Source: Dasyornis broadbenti
Taxonomy: Eukaryota > Chordata > Aves > Passeriformes > Dasyornithidae
Direction: 5' to 3'
Length of the DNA stretch: 64,000 nucleotides
Assembly (NCBI GenBank): GCA_013397935.1
Contig: VZRN01004719.1
Coordinates: 1,658,487 to 1,722,486, forward strand
Positions 1 through 13,200 of the stretch are shown in pieces. The notes beneath the pieces were generated by a model. The model was given only the letters and a program-made list of their open reading frames with translations, was not told the DNA's origin and did no database searches. The first letter of the stretch is position 1. Every line of letters starts with the position of its first letter. The position numbers and the translations under genes are program-made.

Positions 1-3000
1 GCCATGACCCATTTATATTTACAGAGCACTTAAAAAAAAAAATGTAGTCTAAGTTGCTAAGCTAAGGAGTTGTGAATAGGAAATGACAGAATTGAGTTCC
101 ATATGGCTTTGCTTATATTTGGACAGAATTCCACACGCTCCTTTGTGCTTGCCTCTCCTCTACTTTTTCTTCCCTCTGACCTTGCCATTCTTTCCGTCCC
201 AGACTTGACCCATGACTTCTCAGACAGATTGAAGTTACTTGAATTTTACTATGCTAAATGTATATCCCTTTGGGATCAGTAGTGGCACTTTGGCTGAGAG
301 AGGACACTGTACTGTAGCTGCAAATGTGTAATGATTCTTCCACCCTCCAACCTAACAGGTTGTACCTGGAGGTGAAGGCTGGCAATTTTGGAACAGGCTA
401 TGCTAGAACAGCCAGTCCCTGCCTTTTTCAGTACACACAAAATAGACGACTCTTATTTCAGAATAATTAGATGCCTTATAAAGTCTGCTGACTATGCAGC
501 TGTCTCTCTGCTTTCTTCTTGCCATGGTCCACCCCTTCATTGTATTTCCTCTTTTTTCTGCACCCCACAAACTCCTGCCTCTCTTCCATTTTCAGTCTCA
601 TGTCTATATGCTGGCTCCTGGACCAGCAGAAGTATCAGCACTATGTCTGTTTTAGAGCTTTAGCTCTCATATGTCCCACCTTTTTCTCTTTAGTTTCTTT
701 CTTATCTTACCGTTGTGTTGTTGGTTTTAAATACAGGTCAAGCTTTAGCATTTTGGTGTTTTCCTGACTTGCTGCAACAAGGATTTGTGCCCTCTCTCAG
801 GAGGATTCCTGCATCTCTTCTGCCCCAGCAGTGTGATTATGGTTTGGACCTCCTCTTTCTTCCTTCTTCCATGTGTGCAGGACTTGGAACGCAGCTATTA
901 GAGAAGAAAGATTAATGCTACGATGACCCAACCATATAAAGTTACTTTATACTTTGCAAGTACAGAGAGATACTGATTGAATCCTGTTTTGTGTTCCCTG
1001 TCTTCCTTATGGGACTATTGTCAGTTCCACTGGGCTCAGACCTGAGTGAATCCAAGTCCATTTGTACTGTCTATCGAGAAAGTTATCTAAAGCCTTAACT
1101 ACACACCACCTTGAGGTGGAGACAGTCTTCCAAGCTCCTGCTAAGGCTGCACAGACAGAGAGAGGACAGGAGTTACCACAACACTGAAACCACACAGCTG
1201 TCATTGGAGTGAAGATGTCTGATGTGTTGTGAATGGAGTGGTATTCAATTCCCTGCTACCACATCGGCTCACAGTGTTCCTTTAAGTGTCTGAAGAAGAA
1301 TACTTCACGTCCCTTGAGGTTTATTTGTGATAGTCACAGATAGTCAGAGATGTATGTAGAAAAAAGTCCTGGAAAACAAAACCAGGTTAAAAGCAAAACC
1401 ATTCTCACCATATTCAAGCAAATGATCTAAACACAAAATGCAATAATGAGTATCACAGAGAAGCTAAAGGCTGAATTTTTAGTTCAAGTAAAAAGAAAGG
1501 GACTGTTAAATTTGTATTTTATTCACCATGCTTTACTCAGTACCATGTTTTATTCACATATTGTATATTTTATTCATTAGCATATTTCCATTTCATTAAC
1601 TGGGACATATGTTGTTCAGCAGCAGTCGCTTGCAAATCTTTCTCTCTTGCAGGGTAAGAATTGCCAGAAGAGCTTTCTGCAGTTGAAATTGCTAAACTCC
1701 CCTATTCAGTAACTGTACATAGGATGAGTTCAGTGGAATACCTAGTACATAGGAAATAATTATTCTCCTTTGACAAGCTTCATGAAACTGAAGAACAGGT
1801 AAGAAATCTCTATAAAGACCTTTGCTACATCTGATCTCTTCATAATTTAAGTCATATTATGTTTTGGCCACACACAGAGCAGTTGAAAAAAGCAACAGGA
1901 AAAAAGATGGTAGCGAGGTTTTTGCTGTGGAAGAAGGAACACAGCAGCTATGTACTTGGAGACAGCTACCTGAACAACATAAAGGCCTATCAATAGAAAA
2001 AGGCAAATAAACACTACTGTGGCAAGAAAGTTGTCATATATGAAACTGAAACAAGCTTCCCAATATAATCCTGCACCTTTTAAATTAATATTTTAAAAGT
2101 TATAGACCACTGGTCAATTCTTCTGAACAAGTATGAACTTTGCTTACAAAGCTCCTCTTTCTCTCCTTAAAATACGCATCAGTCAACAAGAGAGCAGGAG
2201 TGTATGAGCTACCTTGTAAAGAAACAACTGAAGGAACATTGTAGCTGATGCTTCTCTCCATACTGTCTTCAAGTAAAAGTACCCGGTGTGAAAATTATTG
2301 TCTGTAGGATAGTCATTTAGGATGGAAATGTAACACCTGTTTCAATGAATGTGTGGCCAAATATTCAAAGCTGCCTCTGGTTAATCCTAAAAGCAGCAAT
2401 TGTAAGCATTATTTTTTAGGTTTTTTTTTTTTTTTTAATAGTCTTATACCTAGACAAAGAAGCTTTAGTTTTGAAGAAGACAAGTTGACTAATGATTGCA
2501 TTAGATTTTAGAAGTCTTTCAATAGCACCCAGCATGACCTTCTCTATCATTCTTCCAGGTACTGAGGATAAAGATAGTTTGCTGTCTAAGGTACAACTCT
2601 GTTGATATTGCTTAAATTTACCCAAGAAATTTTTCCAAATTTATCCTAAAGATCGTTTTAATCTCAAGTAGAATGTGGAGATTTTATGCAACATAGTATC
2701 ACAGGATTTTAAGAGGAGCCCCACTGTCTGTCAAGAGCAAAAATGAATTATTTCTCTGTGTGGAAGATGAGCAAATCTCCACCTTGTTCTCAACTTTAAA
2801 GTATTTTAAATTCCAGAACTGAGAATATTCACACATCTAAAGGCACATAGCTGCTCTCGGAATTCATAATGAAAAGAAGATAGTGGTAATTTTTTTCTTC
2901 CTTCTCAATCTTTCAGCCCGAAGTGCTTGCTTTCTCCTATTGCCTCTGCTGTGAACTGTGGGAAATCATGCATGGAGCTGTTGTCTTTTCGTTTTCCATG

Positions 3001-3996
3001 CTCTTCTTCACTGGGCTGAAGGTTTCTCTTAGCCTGAGATCCACCATACAGCATTGGTTTTACTTGTTAGAGTTTTATTTGCTGTAGAAGTTTTTACATA
3101 CTGGAAGACAACCTTGGTTATGCTTATTATTTTACTTTTTATTTTGAGTTCCAGCTAACCTGCTGCTAATGAAGTAGATGATGATATAAGCTTCATTGAT
3201 GCTTAATAAAAGTTGCATTTCTTTTTTTGTTGTTTGTTTGTTTCCTTTTGTTTTCTGCAGTGGTTTGATATTTTGGGTCTCTTGCCCCATTGCAAGCTTG
3301 GAATGCGAGCGAGCTCTGCTGTTGCCTTGACTCCATTTCCCCAGAGGTTCTTCCTTGTGGAAAAGAGTCTGTGCTTGGAAGCGCTCCAGACTCGCTGAAC
3401 TGCTGCTGCTTCCCAGCTCTCCCTGCGTGCCACACAAGTGCAGTGCAAGCACTGGAGTGCTTTTCATGCATCACTGGCCAAGATACACAGTGGCAGAGCA
3501 CGTTTTGGAAGGCAAAAACTGTGCTTGTCACATGAGCTGATACATGACCTACTTTGAAAAACACCCATGGTACCACACACTTCTCTTGTGCGTGGTTGGT
3601 ATCGATCCTCACTCATTCTTTTTAAGTTCTCATTCTCATTCACTAACCAATATAAAATCCTGTTTCCACTTGGAACCTTTTGTGTCTTTGAAAGTGCTTT
3701 TGGAGCTGTTTTTTGCAGAAGGTTGATATTTTGGTATGGTGTACATAGGGGCAGCTGTTCACCAATGCAGCATGTACATTGAAACACAGTGATGTGCCCT
3801 CATCACAGCGAGACTGCTGCATGAAGTTCTTTAAGTATTCAAGTCCAGTGCATTTGACTGAGTTTTTAAAGGAATATGCAGCAAGGCTCGGCCACTTCCT
3901 CTACTGAGATGTTGTGCTCTAGGGTAATTCAAGACTAGGTTCATAATGCCCGATTCCTGGATATCAGCACAGAACAAGCTCAAAACTTAACTGCTC

Positions 3997-4016
3997 GGGG
4001 GGGGGGTGGGGGGGGG
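3997..4016 (+). repeat. Interrupted poly-G tract (G10-T-G9)
   Basis: Ten G, one T, then nine G on the + strand. Such a run can fold as a G-quadruplex in single-stranded DNA. It is also a place where sequencing length errors are common, so the exact count is unreliable. Confidence 0.85.
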
Positions 4017-4454
4017 AACAAAAATTAACTTGCAGGTATTTACTGATGTTATTTCTGGGCTAAGTCTATTTACTCCTATTTTGTTGTTTTTGTTTTGTTT
4101 TGTTTTTTTTTTTAATGTTTGCACAGTAGAGGGAGCTGAAAGTTTAAAATATATATTCAGTGTGTAACTGTTGCCTGGAAAGATGAGAAGTGTGGGTGGA
4201 ATAATGCCTGAGGTTAAAGCATTGTAGTTCAGGAAGATGATGGACATTTATTCCAAGCCACTAAGTTAAATGAGTCAGAGGATTTTAAGTGAGTGGTGTT
4301 AATGGTCTTACCTGGAAGCACTACCATGTAGAACATAAGACAGCAGAGGCTGCTCAACCCCATGCTTTACAGCTGATTTTATTAAACCACAGCTTACCTG
4401 GATGCTGTTCATGTTCAGAAATACTAATTTAATGGAAAAATTTAAATATATATG

Positions 4455-4476
4455 TTTCAGTTACCTTTCAGTTACC
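4455..4476. repeat. 11-bp perfect tandem duplication
   Basis: The unit TTTCAGTTACC occurs twice without a spacer (4455-4465 and 4466-4476). It looks like a small slippage or replication duplication and no function is implied. Confidence 0.8.
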
Positions 4477-6309
4477 TTTTTAATGCTTTGAGAATTAAAT
4501 AATCATTCCAGATTAAGTGTGGAGGTTTTTTCCTCTGTGTATTTCAGTTGCCATCAAACTGGTTTTAGTTGAGCCTGAGATTCAATCCAATGGAGCTCCT
4601 GATATAAAGGCACATGTACTTGTCCTTGAGCCTGTTTCTGTGAACACAATCCAGGTTAACCTCTCCTTCTCCCATCTCCAGTAGATTAAACTATTTATGC
4701 TAAGCCCATTTCGATAAAACCAGGCAAGGGAGTGGCTGCATGTTTAGCTGGCCTGGTAGATTTGGAAGAAAATGTAAACCAGTGTTATCTTTTGCCCTCC
4801 CAGAGCTACAGCTACCAAGCACATCCTAATGAAAAGTCCCTCAATCAGTGTTTATTTCCAACACACATGGGAATCATCAGGAAACCCTCTAAAGAATAAA
4901 ATGCCCCATTTTCCTCCTTTGACTGTATCAGAGAAATCACCTATCTCACAGCAGCCCTACTTGATCCTCCTGTTTAAGAGGCATCTCTGAACACCTGCAG
5001 AGAAGCATGAAGCAGCACCTCTACTCCACTGAGGGCAGAACTTCTTTTGAGCAATTTGGCTGGGGCCCAGCTGCTTTCTTAATTGCAGAGAGGGGCCAGT
5101 TAAGATGCTGCCTTTTGGGGCACATGTGCTGCATGGCCTCCCCTGGGTGGGAGCAGCAGAGTAGAGCAGATGAGCTCAGCAGACCTCAACAGGCAGCTTG
5201 GGTACATCACGATACCACACCTGACCAAAGCTGCAGTGCCCTCTGTGGCCGTGAGTTCTTGTGGCTCTTACAGTCGGGGAAGCCTTGATTTTCCTTTATA
5301 TCCTTTGGGAATTAGGAGATCTAGTGTACAAATATAAGTGTACAAAGCTGTCAGCAGAAGGCAGAGGAGGGGAGGGCTTTCAAGGATCTTTTAAGTGAAG
5401 ACAAGAAATTTGAAAAAAAAACCCAACTTTAAGCAGTAGGATTTTCTTGATGTGATGAGCTGGTGGGGGTACCTGGCACTGATGGCAAAAGTGTTTATTA
5501 TGAATTAAGTTAATAGAGGATGTGACAGAATGAGAGCTCTGGCTGCATGGACAGTCACACCTCAGGCAAGGGGAGAGGAAGGCATGAAAAAGATCAACAC
5601 TTTGAGTTGTGAGCTTAAAGAGGAGCTGAAATTCGTGACTGGCATTTTGGAAACAGGAGTTGCCATTTTTGCATCAGATCTATCCTGTTGTTACCTGTAT
5701 TATTAAAACAGATGGCTCTATAGGCAATTATTTAACCACTGTATATGATTAATTCCGCTGTTTCTTGCAGGCGACTGCAGGATTGGCAGTTCAGGCTATT
5801 ACCACACGGTGTCTCTCCCTGGTAGAGTATGGCATCTTTTCTGCTCTGACCCATATCCTCTCCCTGCTGATAATTACTTTCTCTTATCTGGTGAAGAAAA
5901 TTCCCTTCAAAGGATTTCTTTGATTAAGTAAACTCATTAATATGATGTCTAGATAATATTAATGCTTCTCTGCTTGAGTCTTCTCATTTACTGTTTGAAC
6001 AGCACATTTTTCCATAGTTTCTTAAGGAAGATCAGCATCTTTGGAGTTTAATGGAAGCCCTACTATCAATTAATTAATATTTTTTAGGTTCTGGGAAAAA
6101 AAAATTTTGAGAGAAATAAATCGATGTGTTATTATTGCAGGAAACATCTCTGTCCATCTCTCTTACAGAGACAGATTTAATGTAAATCCTTGGGAGTGTT
6201 TACCTAAGGAACAATCTCCCGCTCGGGCTTTCTGAGCTCGTCTTACAAACTGGCACATTCATACTCAGCAAAACAGACAAATTAAAGAAACGTTCAGGAA
6301 ACTGAGGTC

Positions 6310-6681
6310 CTTTTGGGTCTACGAGGAACAGCTAAAAGGTGTGATTATTAATAGCTCCCACCAGATGGCTCCCGAGGTTCAGAGGTGATGCAGTGCCGAG
6401 CACAGACAGGATTAGGCTCATGACCAGCGATTCTATCATGTCATAAACCACTGCTGCAAAGAACAACAGAGTTGTAACTTTAGCCCAGACCCCATCGATG
6501 ATAAGCATCACCACAGGAAACATGTGCATCAAGAACAGTGTTCTATAAAGCGCCTCTGAGCACACACACTGAGAGCAAATGATACAACCTGGTGACCAGC
6601 AAGTGTTAAACCAAATGGTTCCTTATAATTAATTTGTTTTAACAAGCTCTGATCAGATCTGTTGTTATCTCAATCCTCTGG
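6310..6681 (-). mobile_element. ERV internal leader remnant
   Basis: This lies directly downstream, on the - strand, of the primer-binding site at 6682-6699, where a provirus carries its untranslated leader and the start of gag. It has one 77-codon open frame (6565 to 6332, - strand), rich in hydrophobic residues, with no capsid, protease or polymerase motif. I do not recognise it as gag and would not call it a gene. No second LTR is visible to the left, so the element is truncated. The left boundary is not marked by a repeat and could be some hundred bases further left. Confidence 0.55.
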
Positions 6682-6699
6682 GCCCTACATTGGGCACCA
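6682..6699 (-). other. Retroviral primer-binding site, tRNA-Lys type
   Basis: Read on the - strand the 18 bases are TGGTGCCCAATGTAGGGC. They begin with the TGG that pairs with a tRNA 3' CCA end. They differ from the lysine-1,2 primer site used by betaretrovirus-like (ERVK) elements at only a few positions, two of which are CpG-to-TpG decay. The site sits four bases from the LTR edge, the expected spacing. This fixes the orientation of the element and identifies the LTR beside it as a 5' LTR. Confidence 0.75.
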
Positions 6700-6703
6700 A
6701 AAA

Positions 6704-7295
6704 TGTCTGTTGGGGTTTAACTCCAGCCAGCAACTGAGAGCCACGCTGCTGCTATCTCACTACCTTCACCCCAGTGGGAAGAGAATCGGAAAGAAGACGC
6801 AAAGCTCATGGGTTGAGATGAGATGAGAAGAGTTTAATATATGAAACGAAATAAAATAAAATATACTACTACTGCTACTGACAATTGTAATGCAAAAGAG
6901 AGAAAAGGGGCAATAAAAACCAATAGAAACAAGTGATGCACAGTACCATTGCTGTCCACCCACTGACTGATGCCTAGCCCATCTCCCAAAAGCGATTGGC
7001 TCCTCCCAGCCAACTCCTCCCAGTTTATGTGCTGGGCATGATGTTCTGTGGTCTGGAATATCCCTTTGGTCAGTTTGGGTCATCTGTCCTGGCCATGCTC
7101 CCTCCCAGCTCCTTGTGCAGCTCCTCACTGGCAGAGCAGAGGAACCTGAAAAGCCCCTGGCCCAGGGTAAGCACTGCTGAGCAACAACTGAGCCATCAGT
7201 GTGTTATCAACATCAGTCTCACACTGAATTCAAAACATCACACTGTACTGGCTAGTGGGAAGAAAATTAACTCTGTCCCAGCTGAAACCAGGACA
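6704..7295 (-). mobile_element. 5' LTR of an ERVK-like element
   Basis: The LTR is 592 bp with the terminal inverted repeat TGTC...GACA. On the - strand it begins TGTCCTGGTTTCAGCTGGGA, a 5' end I recognise as frequent among songbird LTRs. An A-rich, ATA/ACT-repeated stretch near 6840-6880 would lie towards the R region. A 120-codon frame inside (7128 to 6766) is an LTR shadow and not a gene. The flank on the far side (GATAAT...) should be one copy of the target duplication, but the partner copy is not visible because the 3' end of the provirus is missing. Confidence 0.8.
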
Positions 7296-10200
7296 GATAA
7301 TTTGTTTTATTTCTTCCAGAAAGGAAGAAATATTATAAGGAATCTGTTCAAGGAAATTTATTCATCTAAGAAATGGAATTTCTGTCTCAAACTATGAACA
7401 AGCTTTCATCACAAACTCAGTCATAGGCCTTTATTCAGAATTAGAATAGCAGTGTTCTGAAGAGTAGACAAAAAAATAAATAGCAATGGTTCTGATAGAG
7501 GAAGAGTTGGGACATGTGTAGAAGACAGAGCAAGTTTAAAAAATTTGGAGGTAATACTGTCTTTTAAAAGTAGTTGCCTAATTTATGGTGTCAGCAGGTT
7601 TTGGTTTTTTGATTAAATATTTATGATTCCCTTTTACTCCCAACACGGACTTTAAGCACTTTTGGGGAATTATAATTATGTAATATTATAGTTATAATTA
7701 TTTTTGTTCCAGGTTATTCTGTTTGGAGTTGGTTTTGAAACTCACATTTATTTGAAGCTCTGGTGTATGACTGAGGCAAATAACACGCTTGCAACAGCAA
7801 TGCAAAAAACCCCTACCTTCGAGGTGTTCAACACTGTTTGACTTCACTGTGAACTTTAAATCTTGGTTTGACTTTTGGGCTGGGGGTGATTTCATATCTT
7901 CTGATAGCTCTCACTTCCTCTAGTGCAGTGTGGTACTATGCCTGCTAACATCAAGCAGTAATTTCCACCTGAAATCAATGAGTTGCCACTAATTAATCAA
8001 ACAGCTGATGTAGTAGTTGGAAATGGCAAGTGTGCATGCGTGTTAGTGGTACACCACCTGCTGTGCCTGTCATCCACTTACTCACATCCTTCCTCTGATT
8101 TAGAAATCTCTGGATACAATGATAAAGATAGCTTGCCTTTGGAATATTTTATATCTGTGTCTACCAACAAAATAGCTGCCTATGTCAGTTAATCTAGATT
8201 ATTTAAAGCACTTTTGCTCATCTATATTATTTGTTCCCTTCCATGGAACAATTTAATGTCTAGTAAATTTAACTTGTAATGGGAACTATTGTCATCTCAT
8301 TTTGTTGTTTTTGATCTCTTCTAAATTTAATACAAAAAGAAGTGATGGTAAGAAGAGATCCTGAGTAAGATTTAACTGGTATTTCCATGAGATGCAGATT
8401 GTTTTACTATTAGAGCCAAAAACAGTGAGAGATTTTTACAGCAATTCAATTAAATATGAAGGGCTACAGATTCTGTAGGTTATCTGTTAAAGGTAAAGTG
8501 AGGATGAACAAAACCTTTCATAAAAAGTAAACAATTGAAAAGATAGTATTTACATTCTTCTATAGTTTATACTTTCATTTGAGGATTGATATTATTTCAT
8601 GTTAACTAATGCATAAATACACACTTTATTTTTCTTAATAATAGCAGGAATTTCCTTAAAATTTAGGTTAATTCTCAGTGAATCAGAGATTGAGCACACC
8701 AGTCTCAGCTGCATACACTCCTGTTTGATATAGGGCAAAGATAGTGAGTGCTACAAAGATAAATCTGCAACCCACTGTTCCCACCTGTGTCCCTTTCTTA
8801 TTTTTGTGCTGCCCCAGATGTTTGTGAAATGTCATTTTTTCAAATGAGAGATATGGTCACTTGTCACACTGAGATATCCTCTGTCATTTGAGGTCAGCAG
8901 AACCTGACCAGGTGCTCTCCTTTCTGCAAGGGCAATAAACTTTTTAATTGATTAAACCTTTAATTGATGCACTCATAAATGCAAACAGTAGTTTCATTCC
9001 CACGTGGGGGAAATAATCGGTTTCCTTTACCGAGGTCATTTGGAGGGAATCCCAAGACATGACTATGCGGTCAAATGGTGAAAGAACCCTTGTGAATGGA
9101 TGCATTTGCAATCCCTGGACAAATCTATGAAAGAGATGGAAAACACAAGCAATTGTGTTTTCTGACACATCACCTGTCTTTCCTCCCTTCCCCTTTTTCA
9201 ATGGCAGTGACAATCAGTGATGTTCTTCAGGCACACTGCCAACGAATTTTCTCCAAATTTCTCATTAATAAATAAAAATATTTACTGTGCATTCCTTCTC
9301 AGTCAGGAGAAAGGGATGTAGTACTAATAAAGTGAATGCATGACCAAGGGGGAACTCTCTGGGTCATCTCCTCTAATAATGGTAGCTGGGTCTCTGCACC
9401 ACGGCACTCCAAGGGAGATTGGTCAAGTAAAACACCACAAGGCAATATTTGATCCTGGTTTCACATTTTACGGAATTTGTAGCAAATGCTGTGAGATGTG
9501 TCAGTGAAAGAGGTGTAAGTGATCTGTGCATGAACTGGGGTTGCCTTGGGGCTGTAAAGATGACAAGACTAATAAAGGATGATTTGTTATGATAGAAATA
9601 TGTGTGAATGCAATAGCAGGTTGAACTCAGCCTTAATGAAAACATGTTATAATTTTTTATTTTCTATTTTACTTTAGAAGGACAACTATAGTAAGAATTA
9701 GGACTGGATAATTAGAAATGTTATGTATTGCACTCATTTTGTGCTGCCAAACAACATTATATTTACTATGGTAATATCTTCCATTTTATATAGTGCTGCA
9801 TTTTTCCATGGAATGGAAATTTATGGAATTTCTCATTTAAAAATTGTCCTGGGATCTGTCTTTCTCAGCCCTAAGCCAGTCATTCATGCACATAGGAAGG
9901 ACAGTTATTCTGTTTTCATGCTGAAGAGATGCTGGTTCATAACTGCACTGATCAGAGCCCACATGTGGAATCAGAAATCCTGTGCTCAGACTGACTCCAG
10001 TAGGCTTTGCTGCTTTCTCTTGCAGGTACATTTATATTGCTGTCTCACCAGTCTCTGTGGAGTCAACTGAGTTCCAATGGTTATAAAATGATCCTTGAAT
10101 GTTCCTGCAGATATATCTCAGCCTTCAGCTCTGTAAGATTTTGTATGAAAATAAATTCTAACAATATTATTATTTCTAAAAGGAAAAAAACCCAAAGGTG

Positions 10201-13200
10201 TGTGTTTCCATTTCTCTGCTTGTATCTTTCTCCTTGATTTTCCAAGCTGAGTTATTTCTCAGAGACACAACTATGTATGGGAGACGGTCTATATATTCTT
10301 TCCTCGCATTTTCCAAACTGCTCAGCCGGCTTGTCATGTAAAACTAAATTAATTTCTGAGTAAAAAGTCAGAACATAGAACATAACTGACAGTGAAGTGT
10401 TTAAAACCTCTTAAATTAGTTTTGGCTTTATTTAGTCTAGAAGAAATAAAGATTTGTGTGCGTTTTGCTAATGTTTACATTTACATTAAAAATGAAGACA
10501 TGATTTGTTTCCCATCCCTGGGCCAAATTTCAAAGATTTTCTGTTATAACAAAGCTTCTGGCTGGTGTTGAAAAAGAAGAATAGCTGGGCACGACAGGAA
10601 GAGAAGATTACGATGTGCATGACATAAAGCCACCAGTGGTCTTGGGCTTCCCCTTTTGACAAAAGAACAACAGATAGAAATGAGCAAGAAATCCCAGTTC
10701 CTACAGATTTGCACTCAGGTCCTTTGATGGGAGCATTTTGCGCTGCTGGCTGTAAAACAAGGGGTGCCTTGGTGGAGGACCCTTGACTGGGGAGCTTCCC
10801 TCCAGAGAGAGTGAGGATGGCATTTGCTATCATTCCAGAAAACCTGTCTGCTTTCCCTTGATCTGCATTGTGACACTTGTGGAATTTTAGATTTTTATTT
10901 GGTAGATATTGGTGTTAATGGTGCAGGGTACAGAAGTACCTTGATTGTTTTTTTCCAAGACAATTTACTGTATGGAAATAAAGTAATTGAATATTCCACT
11001 GCGTTCAAACGAAGTCCACATGCCTTGCTGTGGGAATGCTGTCATGTCATAGCTAGGTATGTAAAATAAGAGGTGTTTAGAGGTCATAGAGGTGCTAAGT
11101 ACTCACAGCTCAGCACCTCTGAAATAGAGTGCAGTTTGGAACATGTAAACACTGCCTAGAGGCTTTGCTCTGAACATGGAAACCCTGCTGAAATCACAGA
11201 GCACATCCACACATTGCTTAAAATTCAAGATTTAGAAGGCTGGCAAGATATTTGAGTGCTTCTCTATTCCATGAGTGCTCTTATGCAAAAAAGTCTAAGG
11301 TCTTTACATACAAAAATATTCTTTTTTCTCTTCCTTCAGTTCAGGTAATACAGGCATAAAGAGTTTCAGCTCATTAGATTTGACTGATATAACTGGAATT
11401 TGGATATTATGTGCAGTCAATATACCACAGTGAGGCCTTTGAATCACAGGAAAAAGCTCTTTTTTACCTATGGGGGAGGAGTGGTTTAGCATGTTTTTAA
11501 ATTTCCTGTATTGATGGTAAAAAGACAGGAATTATTTTAACGACCTGCAGATCCATTTTTTTTTAAATTTCTGGAGCAAGAAAGGCGTGCTCCTAGGAGC
11601 ACTGAATGGGAAGGATGACCTACTTTAGTTTAAAACCACAGGCGAACTGAACCTACTTTTTCAAACCTCAGTCCACCAAACAATCCCATTAAAACGTGGT
11701 CTTGAAATCTTAATGTGTCTTTTATACAAAATTGCTGTGCTAGGAAGAGGTGAAGAAAGCTTTCCATCTGACACTGGGAAAAGTCTTTCCATACAGGCAA
11801 GCAGCTGCTCTCTCTGGGCCAGTTCTTGAGGTGACAAGGAAAGACAATGTTGCTTTCTGTAGTGTAATGTCTTCAGCTTTTTCTTAATTTTTTAAATTAT
11901 TTTTCAGTTTCTGTTGAACCAGTTAAACTCTGGAGCAGTAAAAGTTTGTTACATTATCTTGCACCATTCTAAACACTCTAGTGCTGGCAATAATACCTGT
12001 CCTTGACTTCTTCCATCTCTTCTCACCACAGACTCCGCAGGAACTTTCCATACTGAAACAACTACCTACATGTCTGTCGCTGTATTTTCTTTTAGTCAGT
12101 GTCTTGTTAGCAGATTTAAGCATTTTAGAACAATACCTGAAGTAATGTGATTGCAGCACTGTCTTCAGGGTACCCGAGAAAGGGCTACTGTGATCTCTGG
12201 GGGTTGTATGTCTGGAAATTCCAACAGACTGTGGTTTTGTTAGTGTGTATTGTCAGAAATGGGATTCAGAGCTTTGTAAAGCAAAGGGCATTTAGAGCAT
12301 TTCTTATTTGAAGGTGAATTGGATTTCTCCTGCTGGTGTAGGTACATGCTGCTACCGAGGCAGATTTGCAGAACGAAAAGGTTTGCAGTCATTCTGAAGT
12401 GAATCTGTTTGCATTACTGCAATAGAGGGGAGTGGAGAGGGTGGTCAGTCTTAGTAAAAAACTGCAAACAGCCTAAGTTTTTTGAACCATCTTGCTGACC
12501 ATTCTAATGCTGTCATAGTTTTGTTCAAATGTGAATCAGACTTACTCATTTCAGACCACATTGCTGAAGATATCACCTAGCATAGCTGGCTTGTGATCCA
12601 GTGCAAAATGCTGAATTAGTGCATTTACCTATAAATTCTGTCTATTTTTTCTACCTCAGAGATCCTGTTTGCACCTTCAAACTATGTGCTGCAAGGACAA
12701 AATGGGAAGTGCTTGCTGAATCTTGAGAGCTGGAAGGAGTAACATTCACTTTGCCAGTTTCTCATGTGAAACAGGCAAAGAAAACAAATACAATTGATGT
12801 AAAAGAATATGTCAGCATTATCTCCATGCGTGTTACAAAAAAATTGCCTTTATACCATATAATATACTGTCATATTTTAAACATACAATGTTGTATATAA
12901 AGCATGATACATGCTAAACCTCCTGGAGATCAGTCTGAATGACTGAAAACACTGAGTGTATTTTCAGATTTGCCAGTAACAGAATTTGTGATGGAAATCA
13001 AGATCTTACTGTTAGAAAGGATGCTATAGATGGTATAACAAGTCTGTGGTGTATGTGCCTTCACGCTTGTCACTTCACTGCAGTTCCTTCTGGCAGGGGC
13101 AGCCTGCAAACACTCCTTACAAAGCAGAAATGGCAGCCCCTCTGTTGAAGGATGGTCTCCCAGAGCTATGGTTTATTTATGGTTTATGGTATTTTACAAG

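Larger units (their letters stand above)
1..6309. other. Non-coding flank upstream of the ERV
   Basis: I see no supportable gene here. Open frames are short (under 140 codons), overlap on both strands and show no recognisable domain. The stretch contains homopolymer T runs near 2420, a G-rich run at 3997-4016, a T/G-rich tract near 4080-4115 and an 11-bp tandem duplication at 4455-4476. In mammals RAMP3 lies next to TBRG4 on its 5' side; no exon of that gene is recognisable here, so it is either further away or not adjacent. Confidence 0.6.

Noticed and set aside
3132..3787. Overlapping frames up to 139 codons on both strands
   Set aside because: Frames occur on both strands in several registers, with no domain, splice context or codon bias; best seen as chance.
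5761..5830. Exon-like segment with TTTCTTGCAG acceptor and a GTAGAG donor
   Set aside because: The enclosed bases match no known protein, and there is no gene model to which they belong.
5950..5957. GATAAT matching the flank of the ERV at 7296, as a possible second target duplication
   Set aside because: The six bases are AT-rich and occur more than once nearby, and no LTR end follows, so the match is not meaningful.
6766..7397. Frames of 120 (-) and 133 (+) codons
   Set aside because: They lie in or across the ERV LTR, which is non-coding regulatory repeat.
10486..10833. 115-codon minus-strand frame
   Set aside because: Low-information sequence without homology that I recognise; consistent with chance length in 64 kb.
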